Shown here: positions 24,882 to 32,612 of the stretch, piece by piece
Layout: each line of letters begins with the position of its first letter
Position numbering within the stretch: position 1 is the first letter of the stretch
Assembly (NCBI GenBank): GCA_017520105.1
Contig: JAFWRL010000316.1
Location: 1-35,468 of the forward strand
DNA: 35,468 nucleotides
Source: Fibrobacter sp.
Lineage (GTDB): Bacteria > Fibrobacterota > Fibrobacteria > Fibrobacterales > Fibrobacteraceae
Direction: 5' to 3'
Notes under the pieces: generated by a model
What the model was told of the DNA's origin: nothing
Databases searched by the model: none
Seen by the model: the letters and a program-made list of their open reading frames with translations, nothing else
Position numbers and translations under genes: made by a program

Positions 24882-25712
24882 TTCAAATTCGATAACAACC
24901 GGGAAGTGATCCGACGGGTAGCGCCAAGTTTTACCATCGTGATAACGGTTGTCTAAAACTCCATACTTATACACCGGAATAGACGGAGTCACCGAAATAT
25001 GGTCAATCTGTCGGTCGGATATAGCGTTCACATCAAAGTTTGTAAAAGACCCAGCAGGAATGCGTTTCACCTTCGCAAGATCCTTGGCATCTTTGAGGAG
25101 ATTCGTTGAATTGAGGGTAGTAACAGCCTTGCTATCCGCCTGCGTATTCATGTCTCCTGCAAAGATAACACGATTACGACCAGCAATCTTTTTCACTTGT
25201 TCCAAGGCTACATTTGCCGACTGATTGCGGGCTTCCTTGCCTGCATTGTCCCAGTGCGAATTGAACACAAAAAACCTCTTTTTATTTCTCCTCAAATTCA
25301 CCCACGAGCAAAAGCGGACATGTTTTGCATCCCAGCCTTTTTCCCCAGGAACTCCGCTTTCGGAATACCAGAACTGGCCCGACTTAACCGCCTTGAATTT
25401 GTCCTTTTTGAAATATATCGGATGAATCTTGCCCGGATCCGTCTGGATATACGTGTATTCGGGCAAAAGCGCAGCAAGATCCAGGACCTGCTGGGAATCC
25501 GGCTCCTGGACTACCAGAATGTCGAAGTCAAAGTAGTGGACCATTTCCGCAATTTTTTCAGCGCGGACAGACCAAGCGTTCCCTGCGAGAGAATCTTCTT
25601 CGCTTGCATAGCGGATGTTCCACGTTGCAAAAGTGATACGTTCTGCCAAAGCCGTCTGGACGAAAGCTAAGGCGACAAGGATGATAACGAAAAGAAATCT
25701 TTTATTCTGCAT
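24873..25712 (-). CDS. Secreted endonuclease/exonuclease/phosphatase-family hydrolase
   Basis: 279 residues from ATG at 25712. This start gives a signal peptide (hydrophobic 6-20, likely cut after ALA at 23); the frame is open 39 codons further but that stretch lacks a signal-like start and overlaps tagD. EEP-fold motifs: FATWNIRY with Asn32, VVQEPDSQQ, VFNSHWDN, IFAGDMNTQAD, SDRQIDHISV and the final PSDHFPVVIEF, giving the complete DNase I-like metal and catalytic set. It could degrade extracellular DNA or hydrolyse phosphodiesters or phospholipids in the periplasm or outside. It lies opposite to the glycan genes on both sides. Confidence 0.9.
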   Translation of the reverse strand: MQNKRFLFVIILVALAFVQTALAERITFATWNIRYASEEDSLAGNAWSVRAEKIAEMVHYFDFDILVVQEPDSQQVLDLAALLPEYTYIQTDPGKIHPIYFKKDKFKAVKSGQFWYSESGVPGEKGWDAKHVRFCSWVNLRRNKKRFFVFNSHWDNAGKEARNQSANVALEQVKKIAGRNRVIFAGDMNTQADSKAVTTLNSTNLLKDAKDLAKVKRIPAGSFTNFDVNAISDRQIDHISVTPSIPVYKYGVLDNRYHDGKTWRYPSDHFPVVIEFELK

Positions 25713-25763
25713 AAACAGAAATATAATACATTTCGCCAATGTTATTTTTTTATTTTTTCTATC
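25713..25763. promoter_or_regulatory. Divergent promoter region with TATAAT before tagD
   Basis: The 51-base spacer between the EEP gene and tagD starts contains TATAAT (25722-25727), about 36 bases before the tagD ATG on the plus strand. The -35 region on that strand is poor and would lie inside the EEP gene. A T-rich stretch follows (25744-25757). The promoter of the EEP gene must overlap the tagD side. Confidence 0.45.
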
Positions 25764-26168
25764 ATGAACGCAAAAAAATACAAAAGGGCAATCACCTACG
25801 GTACATACGACCTGTTCCACATCGGTCATTTGCGCCTTCTCAAAAGAATTGCCGACATGGCAGACGAGCTTTACGTTGCCGTTTCCTCCGATGAATTCAA
25901 TGCACTAAAAGGCAAAAAATGCATTGTTCCATTTGAAAACCGCAAAGAAATTGTCGAAGCGCTCCGCATGGTCACCAAGGTCATCCGCGAAGACAACTGG
26001 GAACAGAAAAAGGACGATATCCAAAAATATGGTTGCGACCTGTTCGTGATGGGAAGCGACTGGACCGGAAAATTCGATTTTCTCAAAGACTACTGCGACG
26101 TCATCTATCTCCCCAGGACCGAAGGCGTCAGCACCACAGAAATAAAGCAAGAAGTCAAGAACCGGTAG
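25764..26168 (+). CDS. tagD: Glycerol-3-phosphate cytidylyltransferase
   Basis: 134 residues, close to the 129 of Bacillus TagD. The HxGH motif is H18-I-G-H21 in TYGTYDLFHIGHLRLLKR, and the second signature RTEGVSTTEI (118-127) matches the R-x-x-G-(I/V)-S-T-T of the family. Residues W100 and K103 in GSDWTGKFDFL also fit TagD. The enzyme makes CDP-glycerol from CTP and glycerol 3-phosphate. Its natural partner in this locus is the TagF-type transferase on the minus strand at 28452-29576. Teichoic-acid-like glycerol phosphate in a diderm capsule is the inferred outcome. The polymerase gene starts 13 bases downstream. Confidence 0.93.
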   Translation: MNAKKYKRAITYGTYDLFHIGHLRLLKRIADMADELYVAVSSDEFNALKGKKCIVPFENRKEIVEALRMVTKVIREDNWEQKKDDIQKYGCDLFVMGSDWTGKFDFLKDYCDVIYLPRTEGVSTTEIKQEVKNR

Positions 26169-26181
26169 GGAATTTTACCTA

Positions 26182-27537
26182 GTGATTAGCGCACTCGTTT
26201 ATCTTCTGTTTTGTGCAATTTGGTTCGTTCTCCTGATGAACGACACTGAGAAACGTTTCTGCGCGCTGTTTCTGGGAACAGTATTGTTTCCATCTTGTAT
26301 CTGGATAGTTGATTCGCCTAAAATCTCGCCACAACATATTTTACTTTATTCATTCTTCGCTGTCGAATTTCTAAAGAACTACAATTTTTTTATAAAAACG
26401 ATCAAAGAAATTCCCATAAAGATACCTCTATTATTAATAGCCGTTTCTTTCTGCTGCACAGTTTATACAAACGAAGGGCTCAATCCCAAAGAATTTTACG
26501 CTCTCGCCCGTCATTTCATCGAACTTTATGGTTATGTTGTCGCCGCATTCCTTATCGGACGAAAGTGCGACATCAAAGAAATTTTGAGACAACTTTTCGT
26601 CCCGCTCCTAATCCTTGGCTGTTTCGGCATCATCGAAGCCCTCATCAGCGCAAACTACCCATATAAACTCATCTGTTCGGCGTTCCCCAATTACAGCGGA
26701 TTTTACGATTTGGGCAGCGACATCAATGTACGCGACTCTTGGAGAATAAGAACGATTCTCACCACAACTCATCCGACCGCCTACAGCACGCTTCTTTGCA
26801 GCATTCTCGCCTTATATGTTCCTCTATTCCGAAATTTTGACATCAACAAATACTGGAAACTTTTTTTCTACATCGTATTATTTGCAAATCTGTTCCTTTG
26901 CGGGAGCAGAACAGGCATTCTCTGTACAGGAATTATCCTCTCTTTTTGGATTGTCCACAAGATGCACATCATCATAAAGTTGACAATAGTATTTATTTTA
27001 GCTCTAAGCGCTTCAATCGCCCTGCAAAAAGTAATTGACAATTTTTCACAAGAATCAAGAGGAAGTTCACTCCAGCTGCGGCAACAGCAACTGATTTTCT
27101 CCATCATCCAAATCGCAAACAAGCCCTTATTCGGCAACGGGGTTTCTTACCTGACTAAGAACATCTTTGAAACAGACGCCTACGGAGACCGCATCCGAGA
27201 CGAAGAAATCATGGGCATGGAATCCATCGTTTTCCCTAAACTCATCAACTATGGTTTTATAGGGTTCGGCACCTATCTCTTGCTAAGCGCCTGGATATTC
27301 CTCTACTTCTATAGGCGGCGGGAGCTCCATCCCATGACGCAAAGCGGATACTTGCTCATTTTTTCAATCACGATGTTTTTCATTCTGACCGGAAACATGG
27401 GAAACGCATCGGCATATTCCTATATGATTCTCGGAGTCCTCATGGGATGCACCCAGACTTTAGAAAAGGAATCGAAAGAAGAGGAAGACGAACCCAAGCA
27501 AATCGAGTCCGATACGGCGCAACAAGACGTAGGGTAA
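26182..27537 (+). CDS. wzy: Wzy/WaaL-like O-antigen polymerase or ligase
   Basis: 451 residues from a GTG start. About ten to twelve hydrophobic segments cover residues 1-420. A large periplasmic loop follows around ANKPLFGNGVSYLTKNIF, and FLCGSRTGILCTGIILSFW is the typical membrane segment of the Wzy_C/O-antigen ligase family. The C-terminus is a charged tail (EKESKEEEDEPKQ). In a Wzx/Wzc locus it most likely polymerises the lipid-linked repeat units; a WaaL-like ligase role is the alternative. The last 78 bases overlap the end of the convergent GT2 gene, which is unusual, and no terminator separates them. Confidence 0.85.
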   Translation: MISALVYLLFCAIWFVLLMNDTEKRFCALFLGTVLFPSCIWIVDSPKISPQHILLYSFFAVEFLKNYNFFIKTIKEIPIKIPLLLIAVSFCCTVYTNEGLNPKEFYALARHFIELYGYVVAAFLIGRKCDIKEILRQLFVPLLILGCFGIIEALISANYPYKLICSAFPNYSGFYDLGSDINVRDSWRIRTILTTTHPTAYSTLLCSILALYVPLFRNFDINKYWKLFFYIVLFANLFLCGSRTGILCTGIILSFWIVHKMHIIIKLTIVFILALSASIALQKVIDNFSQESRGSSLQLRQQQLIFSIIQIANKPLFGNGVSYLTKNIFETDAYGDRIRDEEIMGMESIVFPKLINYGFIGFGTYLLLSAWIFLYFYRRRELHPMTQSGYLLIFSITMFFILTGNMGNASAYSYMILGVLMGCTQTLEKESKEEEDEPKQIESDTAQQDVG

Positions 27538-28455
27538 GAAAGAGTTTCCAAAGTATTCCGGTTTCCACTGTCGAATTTCCTGATGCGGAAGATCACGGTG
27601 AATTTTCCATAGAGCCTTTATGCGCTTAATTCCTCTCGGGTATTCTCGGGATGCATTCGCGAACAGCCTTGCATAAATCGGGCAATGGCGGCACATCAAT
27701 GCAAACGATAAATCTACCCCGTTCTCGCAAGACCATTCCGCCATACGTTCCCAAGCAGCAATGCGATTCTGCACGGAATTCGTAGATTTATTAAAATTGG
27801 CGGAATCTTCGTTGACCCGGTAATAGTAAAAAATCTCATTGACAATCGCTACTTTTGCCGCATTATAAACCGCAGCGATGTTAAATAGAACATCCTCCTG
27901 AAAGCGGAGTGTCTTATCAAAAGACAGCGCAGACACGAGCTTGCGCGAATAGAAATTCCTCCACACACTTCCCATAAAGCGAATACCAGGAGCAAGCCGC
28001 ATTTGCAAAAGAGTCATTTTTTCGCTATCCGTGAGTCGGCGGGATTTGCCAAAATCAATCGGTTGCTCCTTACCACGTCCGTTTTCAACACGAACAAATG
28101 AAGTAAATCCCAAGTCGCAACCGAAATCGACAAACTCATGGAAAACACAAGCAAAAGCATCCGCGTCAATCCAGTCATCAGCATCGATAAAGGTCACAAA
28201 GTCTTTCGTCGCAGCGGCAATTCCTACATTGCGCGCATTGCTCACACCGCCGTTTTCTAGGTGCAACACACGGACGCGAGAATTCGCTTCGGCAAACTCG
28301 TCACAAATAGCTGAACTCGAATCCTTCGACCCATCATCAACTAGGATAAGCTCCCAATCGAGGCGCTCTCCTATTTTGAGCACGGAGTCAACGCATTCGC
28401 GCAGGTACTTTTCTGCGTTATATACAGGCAGTATAATTGAAATGGACGGACTCAT
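27460..28455 (-). CDS. GT2 glycosyltransferase
   Basis: 331 residues. The start SPSISIILPVYNAEKYL, ELILVDDGSKDSS (35-47), ENGGVSNARNVGI (67-79) and the metal-binding DADDWID (91-97) are classical GT2 features. The last ~40 residues are hydrophobic (GLDLLGFVFLFFRFLF), possibly a membrane-associated tail. It is the last gene of a four-gene minus-strand operon and overlaps the TagF-type gene by four bases (ATGA). The hydrophobic tail is encoded opposite the charged tail of the Wzy-like protein. Confidence 0.92.
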   Translation of the reverse strand: MSPSISIILPVYNAEKYLRECVDSVLKIGERLDWELILVDDGSKDSSSAICDEFAEANSRVRVLHLENGGVSNARNVGIAAATKDFVTFIDADDWIDADAFACVFHEFVDFGCDLGFTSFVRVENGRGKEQPIDFGKSRRLTDSEKMTLLQMRLAPGIRFMGSVWRNFYSRKLVSALSFDKTLRFQEDVLFNIAAVYNAAKVAIVNEIFYYYRVNEDSANFNKSTNSVQNRIAAWERMAEWSCENGVDLSFALMCRHCPIYARLFANASREYPRGIKRIKALWKIHRDLPHQEIRQWKPEYFGNSFLPYVLLRRIGLDLLGFVFLFFRFLF

Positions 28456-29576
28456 GTTCTACCCAAAATCCATTGGCACACTTGCTCAGAGGCATTTCCT
28501 TTCTCGCAAACATGTCCATAAAAATCCAAGATGTCGCGACAATTTTTTCTTGCCGATTCCGCATCCACGTTGAGAATTTTTTTAAACAGTTCCGCTTCAC
28601 TGCGTGCGTACCAGAACGGACTCTTTTCGATATCGAAATACAACCCGCGTCCCGACTTGTATTCTTCCAAGTCGGGCACATAAAGGAACACGGGGCGATT
28701 CAGCAAAACATAATCCCCCACAAGCGAAGAATAATCCGAGATGACGATATCCGAAGCGAGCAAGATATCTTGCATTTCGGGATAGCTCGAGGCGTTAATA
28801 ATCCGCCTATCGCGATTCCAGTTGTCGCTAACCTTCACCTTGTAATGCTGGCGAATAAGGGCGCACCAAGTTTTACCTGTTTTAGCCTCTAACTGGTCCA
28901 GCAACACAGGGAAATTCAATTCAGCAACACCATCGCAAACACCCCTAAACGTGGGAGCAAAAGTCAAAACGCAGTCCGTTTCAATGTTTAGTTTTTTCCG
29001 CACATTTTCGAGACGGGTCGAAGAATCGCAAAAGAACATATCGTTGCGGGGCGTTCCGCAATGCATGATTTCACCCGCAAATTTCATAGCATCATGATAT
29101 ACTTTGTCCGCATAGTCCGAGCCCGACAAGACAACATCCATAATGCGATATGCATCTGAAAGCGACACTTTGCCATCAGCCGATTCATCGACTCGCTTGA
29201 ACGCTCTATCGCCATGCCACGTGTCCAAAAAAAACTGCCCCTTGCGTTTACACGGAAGCACGATTCCCGCATTAAAAATGCAAACCTTTGCAGTGAACAT
29301 TTCAACGCATTCCGAAAGGCTCCCCGCCTTTACCGCTCTTGCATAGCTAGGAAAATCATCAATTTTTTGGGGATTCTTGAAACTCCAGACAATATCGTAA
29401 TCAGGGGCCAATTCATGCAACTTCTCAGAAATAAACCGAGGATTGCACGCATAACGCAGTCCGTGATACGATTTGAAAAACGCCTTCTTTTTCTTCAGCG
29501 GAAAAAAAACTGAAACGGCTCCGCACACAATTCTCAATGCGAGCGATTTAAGATGCGATTTCAGCATAGCCTTCAT
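28452..29576 (-). CDS. TagF/TagB-type CDP-glycerol glycerophosphotransferase
   Basis: 374 residues, single domain as in TagB or the catalytic half of TagF. Family signatures: FLDTWHGDRAFKRV (116-129) with His121, CGTPRNDMFF (173-182), LTFAPTFRG (204-212), and IVISDYSSLVGDYVLLNRPV (277-296) with FLYVPDLEEY after it. These enzymes transfer glycerol phosphate (or ribitol phosphate) from the CDP form to a glycan or growing poly-alditol-phosphate chain at the cytoplasmic face. TagD for CDP-glycerol is encoded nearby on the opposite strand. One copy and no tandem GT-like half suggest priming or single decoration rather than long chains, but this is inference. It overlaps both neighbours by four bases. 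Confidence 0.92.
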   Translation of the reverse strand: MKAMLKSHLKSLALRIVCGAVSVFFPLKKKKAFFKSYHGLRYACNPRFISEKLHELAPDYDIVWSFKNPQKIDDFPSYARAVKAGSLSECVEMFTAKVCIFNAGIVLPCKRKGQFFLDTWHGDRAFKRVDESADGKVSLSDAYRIMDVVLSGSDYADKVYHDAMKFAGEIMHCGTPRNDMFFCDSSTRLENVRKKLNIETDCVLTFAPTFRGVCDGVAELNFPVLLDQLEAKTGKTWCALIRQHYKVKVSDNWNRDRRIINASSYPEMQDILLASDIVISDYSSLVGDYVLLNRPVFLYVPDLEEYKSGRGLYFDIEKSPFWYARSEAELFKKILNVDAESARKNCRDILDFYGHVCEKGNASEQVCQWILGRT

Positions 29577-30628
29577 GGGCAGATTCCCCTATACGCGGCT
29601 TCGAGTTTATCTAGAACAACATCGCCTCTAAAATTCGCGACGACATCTTTCCAGGCATCCTGTCCCATTTGCACACGGAGTGAACAATCCTCGACAAGGC
29701 TTTCTAGCTTTTGAGCAAGCGCATCAACATCGCCCGCTTCAATCAAAAAACCGTCAACACCATCGCGCACCACATACGGCACACCACCCGAACGCGCCGA
29801 AACAACCGGAAGCCCGACCCCCATCGCTTCGACAAGGCTCATGCCAAATGTTTCGGCATAAGAAGGCAACGCAAGCAAATCGAATTGCGGCAACAAATTC
29901 AAGTAATCGTCATGTTTCAACCAATTCGAAACATGTATAGATTTCGCACGCGGCGAAGAAGCAACCACGGACTTCACCTGTTCCACCTCCCCATCGCCGT
30001 ACAGATAGAGCTCTACCGGCGTCTTGAAATTTGCGCGAGAGAACGCTTCAAGCAAATCATACACGCCTTTGCGATGCCCATAACGACCCGAAAAAACAAT
30101 CTTGACAGGCAACTCATGCTTTTTCAAATTCACGGGTTCTTCAGCAATCGTTGGGCAAGGATTCGGGATCACGACATAATGGCACAAGCCGTTCCCGACA
30201 AATTCTTCCAAAAATTCCTGCATATCCGGCGTAATGCAAATCACCATCGTCGAATGCTTGAAATAACTCCGGATAAAATGCTGAACCACTTTGGGCGTAG
30301 TGAGGCACATCTTTTTAAATCGGCTCCCATGAATATGGGCAACATACTTTTTGCCACGCATTCTCAAGCAAAGGCTTATCAGATACTTGCGAAAAAAGCT
30401 TCCGTTAAAAGAAGTATGAATCTGAAAAAAAGTTGCCGCAGGCGGGTTCAACAAAAGCTTCAAGCACAAGCAAATAAACAGCGGCAAGGACTTGATAAAC
30501 GATCCGTTGTAACTAGAAACAAAATTTTCGACCGGCAGATTGAACAAGTTCTTATAGCTGACCAGCACAGAGCTGATTCCACCTTGGACATTCAATGCAG
30601 GGCCAATATGACAAACCTTTTCGAGCAT
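29573..30628 (-). CDS. GT4 glycosyltransferase
   Basis: 351 residues, GT-B fold. The N-terminal domain starts KVCHIGPALNVQGGISSVL with the Gly loop; the C-terminal donor domain has IVFSGRYGHRKGVYDLLEAF (Arg182, Lys187) and the E-x7-E motif ETFGMSLVE (259-267), followed by GLPVVSARSGGVPYVV. It retains the anomeric configuration and uses a nucleotide sugar, not identified. It overlaps the TagF-type gene by four bases and follows the heparinase-like gene by 17 bases. Confidence 0.93.
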   Translation of the reverse strand: MLEKVCHIGPALNVQGGISSVLVSYKNLFNLPVENFVSSYNGSFIKSLPLFICLCLKLLLNPPAATFFQIHTSFNGSFFRKYLISLCLRMRGKKYVAHIHGSRFKKMCLTTPKVVQHFIRSYFKHSTMVICITPDMQEFLEEFVGNGLCHYVVIPNPCPTIAEEPVNLKKHELPVKIVFSGRYGHRKGVYDLLEAFSRANFKTPVELYLYGDGEVEQVKSVVASSPRAKSIHVSNWLKHDDYLNLLPQFDLLALPSYAETFGMSLVEAMGVGLPVVSARSGGVPYVVRDGVDGFLIEAGDVDALAQKLESLVEDCSLRVQMGQDAWKDVVANFRGDVVLDKLEAAYRGICP

Positions 30629-30645
30629 AAGGACAATCTAGAAAA

Positions 30646-32559
30646 TTAAAGCACACGCAACTTCGTCACAAACACGGCATCGCCTTTGCATTCTGTCTTG
30701 GCATACAGATACTGCATTGGAACTTTCTCGCCAAAATGTTCCGAATACCAACCGTCATCACGAACCGTATAAGTAAGTTTTTCATCAAGCTCAATCATAA
30801 CACGGCGGGCACCAGGCACATCGAGCGCAACCATGCGACCGTCAAGATGCACTGTCGTTTCTGGATGCAAATGGAACGGAATTTCAACAGTCGCCACTTT
30901 CTCACAGCGCAACGTATCAACAATCATGAATTCGTTCTTGTCGCGGTTGAACTGAATTTTTCGCATATGGGTTACACCATCGAAAGCATAACCATTATGG
31001 GTCGCCACGACTTCGCCAGACTTTTCATCACAGGAAACAACTTTTACTTTGTAATGATTCAGCCACATCGTAGGCCCGGCCTGATTTGCCTGATTTTTCC
31101 CATTCACGCACACCGTATTGTGCGCAATCGTACTGACAAAATAAGCGCGCAAGTCTTTATGCGTATGGTACGTGAACGTTCCCGGATCTACAATGACAGG
31201 GAATCCATCGACATGCAAAATAAAACTTAGAGCATCCGCATGGGCGTGAGCCGCAATACTCAAGAATCCCAGTGGAGCCGCATCGAAATGCAAATACGTT
31301 TCGCGAAAACCAGAACCCGCAATACCTTCTGCTCGTCTAAAGATAAAATGTCCGCTCTCGGGGAAGAACCGATTTCCATCCGTCAAGAATCCGGTATTGA
31401 CCGTCGGTAACATCAAAAATTTTTTCCGGCCTTCGTAACCGAATAGTAGTTCGTTCTTTTCATCCCACATCACGCCAGCGCGTTTGAACGATGCATCTTC
31501 AAAATAAACAGCAAATGATGAAAGCAAAGACTTAAAATTATTGAAATGTCCGCCCGAATCCGGTCGCAGCACAAAGCCATCATCGCCATCGCCGTACATC
31601 GGGTAATTGCAATTGCAATCCAGCATGGCGTTCATGTAATCCGCCATAGAGTGCAAACGCTTGTTATACGCCTCCGAAAACTCGACACCCGCACGACGCC
31701 CCACAACAGCTGCAATCAAGAAAAAGTCATCAATGAACTGGATATACTCCGCGGCTTCTTCACGGTTCACGCCTTCAGCCGTATTCTGTGTAAGGATTTC
31801 GCGTTCAAGCCCGGCCTTGGCATACTCCAGTCGTGCTTTGCGATTCGGGATATCCCAACCGCAAGCCGCCACAAACAGCCCCGCATATTCCGAAATCAAA
31901 TGATTGTTTGCCGAAGAACAAAGCGACGGATGGTTATAGGAATATTCCGCATGTTCGTAAATAAGCGGTCTCCAGACGTCTCGAACAAACTCCTTAAATG
32001 TTGGTTCTTTCGCAATGTCTGCACACACACCATCTACGTCCAGCACCTGCCAACAAAAGTACCAGCAAATCAAGCGCAGATTCACTTCGATATTACTGTA
32101 CCAGTTGACACCCACCATATATGGATTATCATTTTTCCAACTCGTCAAATGGTAGCGGAACAAATCCAAATATTTTCCGTTTCCGCTATTTTTATAAAGC
32201 ATCGCGATATGCAGCATAAACTGCATGCGGTTCACTTCCCACACATGCTTAGCGCTTCCATACTTGTCACTGCGAATATCGATTTTATGAGCAAAGGACT
32301 TCGGGAATTCCCTTCCTGTCGATAAATCCAAATGCCAACGGACGGGTTTGAAAACGTCAACCGTTTTATCAAAAATCGGATAATCCAAATGTGCCGAGCC
32401 GTCCTCAATTATCGAAGACTTCGGCAATTTCACCGGAGCGGAAGATTTTTCCATCTGCCGCTTGTCGAACACATGCGTACGCACCCGCTGGCGGATGCGA
32501 TAAAAAAATTCACCTAGAGAAAAAGTTTTTAAGCGTTTAATGTACCAAGATATCTTCAC
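30646..32559 (-). CDS. Heparinase II/III-like protein
   Basis: 637 residues from a GTG start, chosen because KISWYIKRLKTFSLGEFFYR is the normal N-terminus of this group. An alpha-toroid domain (about 60-370, with SSANNHLISEYAGLF near 215-229) is followed by the beta-sheet heparinase II/III domain with AHAHADALSF (437-446), VDPGTFTYH (457-465) and IAHNTVCV (478-485), which hold the conserved His and Tyr residues. No signal peptide is seen. Such proteins are often found in capsule loci of bacteria that do not degrade heparin; a role in editing or modifying uronate-containing glycan is likely but not shown. It is the first gene of the minus-strand operon. Confidence 0.88.
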   Translation of the reverse strand: MKISWYIKRLKTFSLGEFFYRIRQRVRTHVFDKRQMEKSSAPVKLPKSSIIEDGSAHLDYPIFDKTVDVFKPVRWHLDLSTGREFPKSFAHKIDIRSDKYGSAKHVWEVNRMQFMLHIAMLYKNSGNGKYLDLFRYHLTSWKNDNPYMVGVNWYSNIEVNLRLICWYFCWQVLDVDGVCADIAKEPTFKEFVRDVWRPLIYEHAEYSYNHPSLCSSANNHLISEYAGLFVAACGWDIPNRKARLEYAKAGLEREILTQNTAEGVNREEAAEYIQFIDDFFLIAAVVGRRAGVEFSEAYNKRLHSMADYMNAMLDCNCNYPMYGDGDDGFVLRPDSGGHFNNFKSLLSSFAVYFEDASFKRAGVMWDEKNELLFGYEGRKKFLMLPTVNTGFLTDGNRFFPESGHFIFRRAEGIAGSGFRETYLHFDAAPLGFLSIAAHAHADALSFILHVDGFPVIVDPGTFTYHTHKDLRAYFVSTIAHNTVCVNGKNQANQAGPTMWLNHYKVKVVSCDEKSGEVVATHNGYAFDGVTHMRKIQFNRDKNEFMIVDTLRCEKVATVEIPFHLHPETTVHLDGRMVALDVPGARRVMIELDEKLTYTVRDDGWYSEHFGEKVPMQYLYAKTECKGDAVFVTKLRVL

Positions 32560-32612
32560 ATATCAAATATAATTTTATATTTTCGTATCCTAACCTATTT
32601 CTTCCATACCGC
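32560..32612. promoter_or_regulatory. Divergent promoter region between heparinase-like and LtaS-like genes
   Basis: 53 AT-rich bases between two divergent start codons (GTG minus, ATG plus). TATAAT at 32568-32573 could be the plus-strand -10, giving a leader of about 35 bases. On the minus strand the AT-rich run TATAAAATTATATTTG lies close to the GTG. No -35 boxes are clear. Both promoters must overlap. Confidence 0.4.

Noticed and set aside
25713..25829. 39-codon N-terminal extension of the EEP-family gene
   Set aside because: It overlaps the start of tagD and would bury the signal peptide; the ATG at 25712 gives a proper one.
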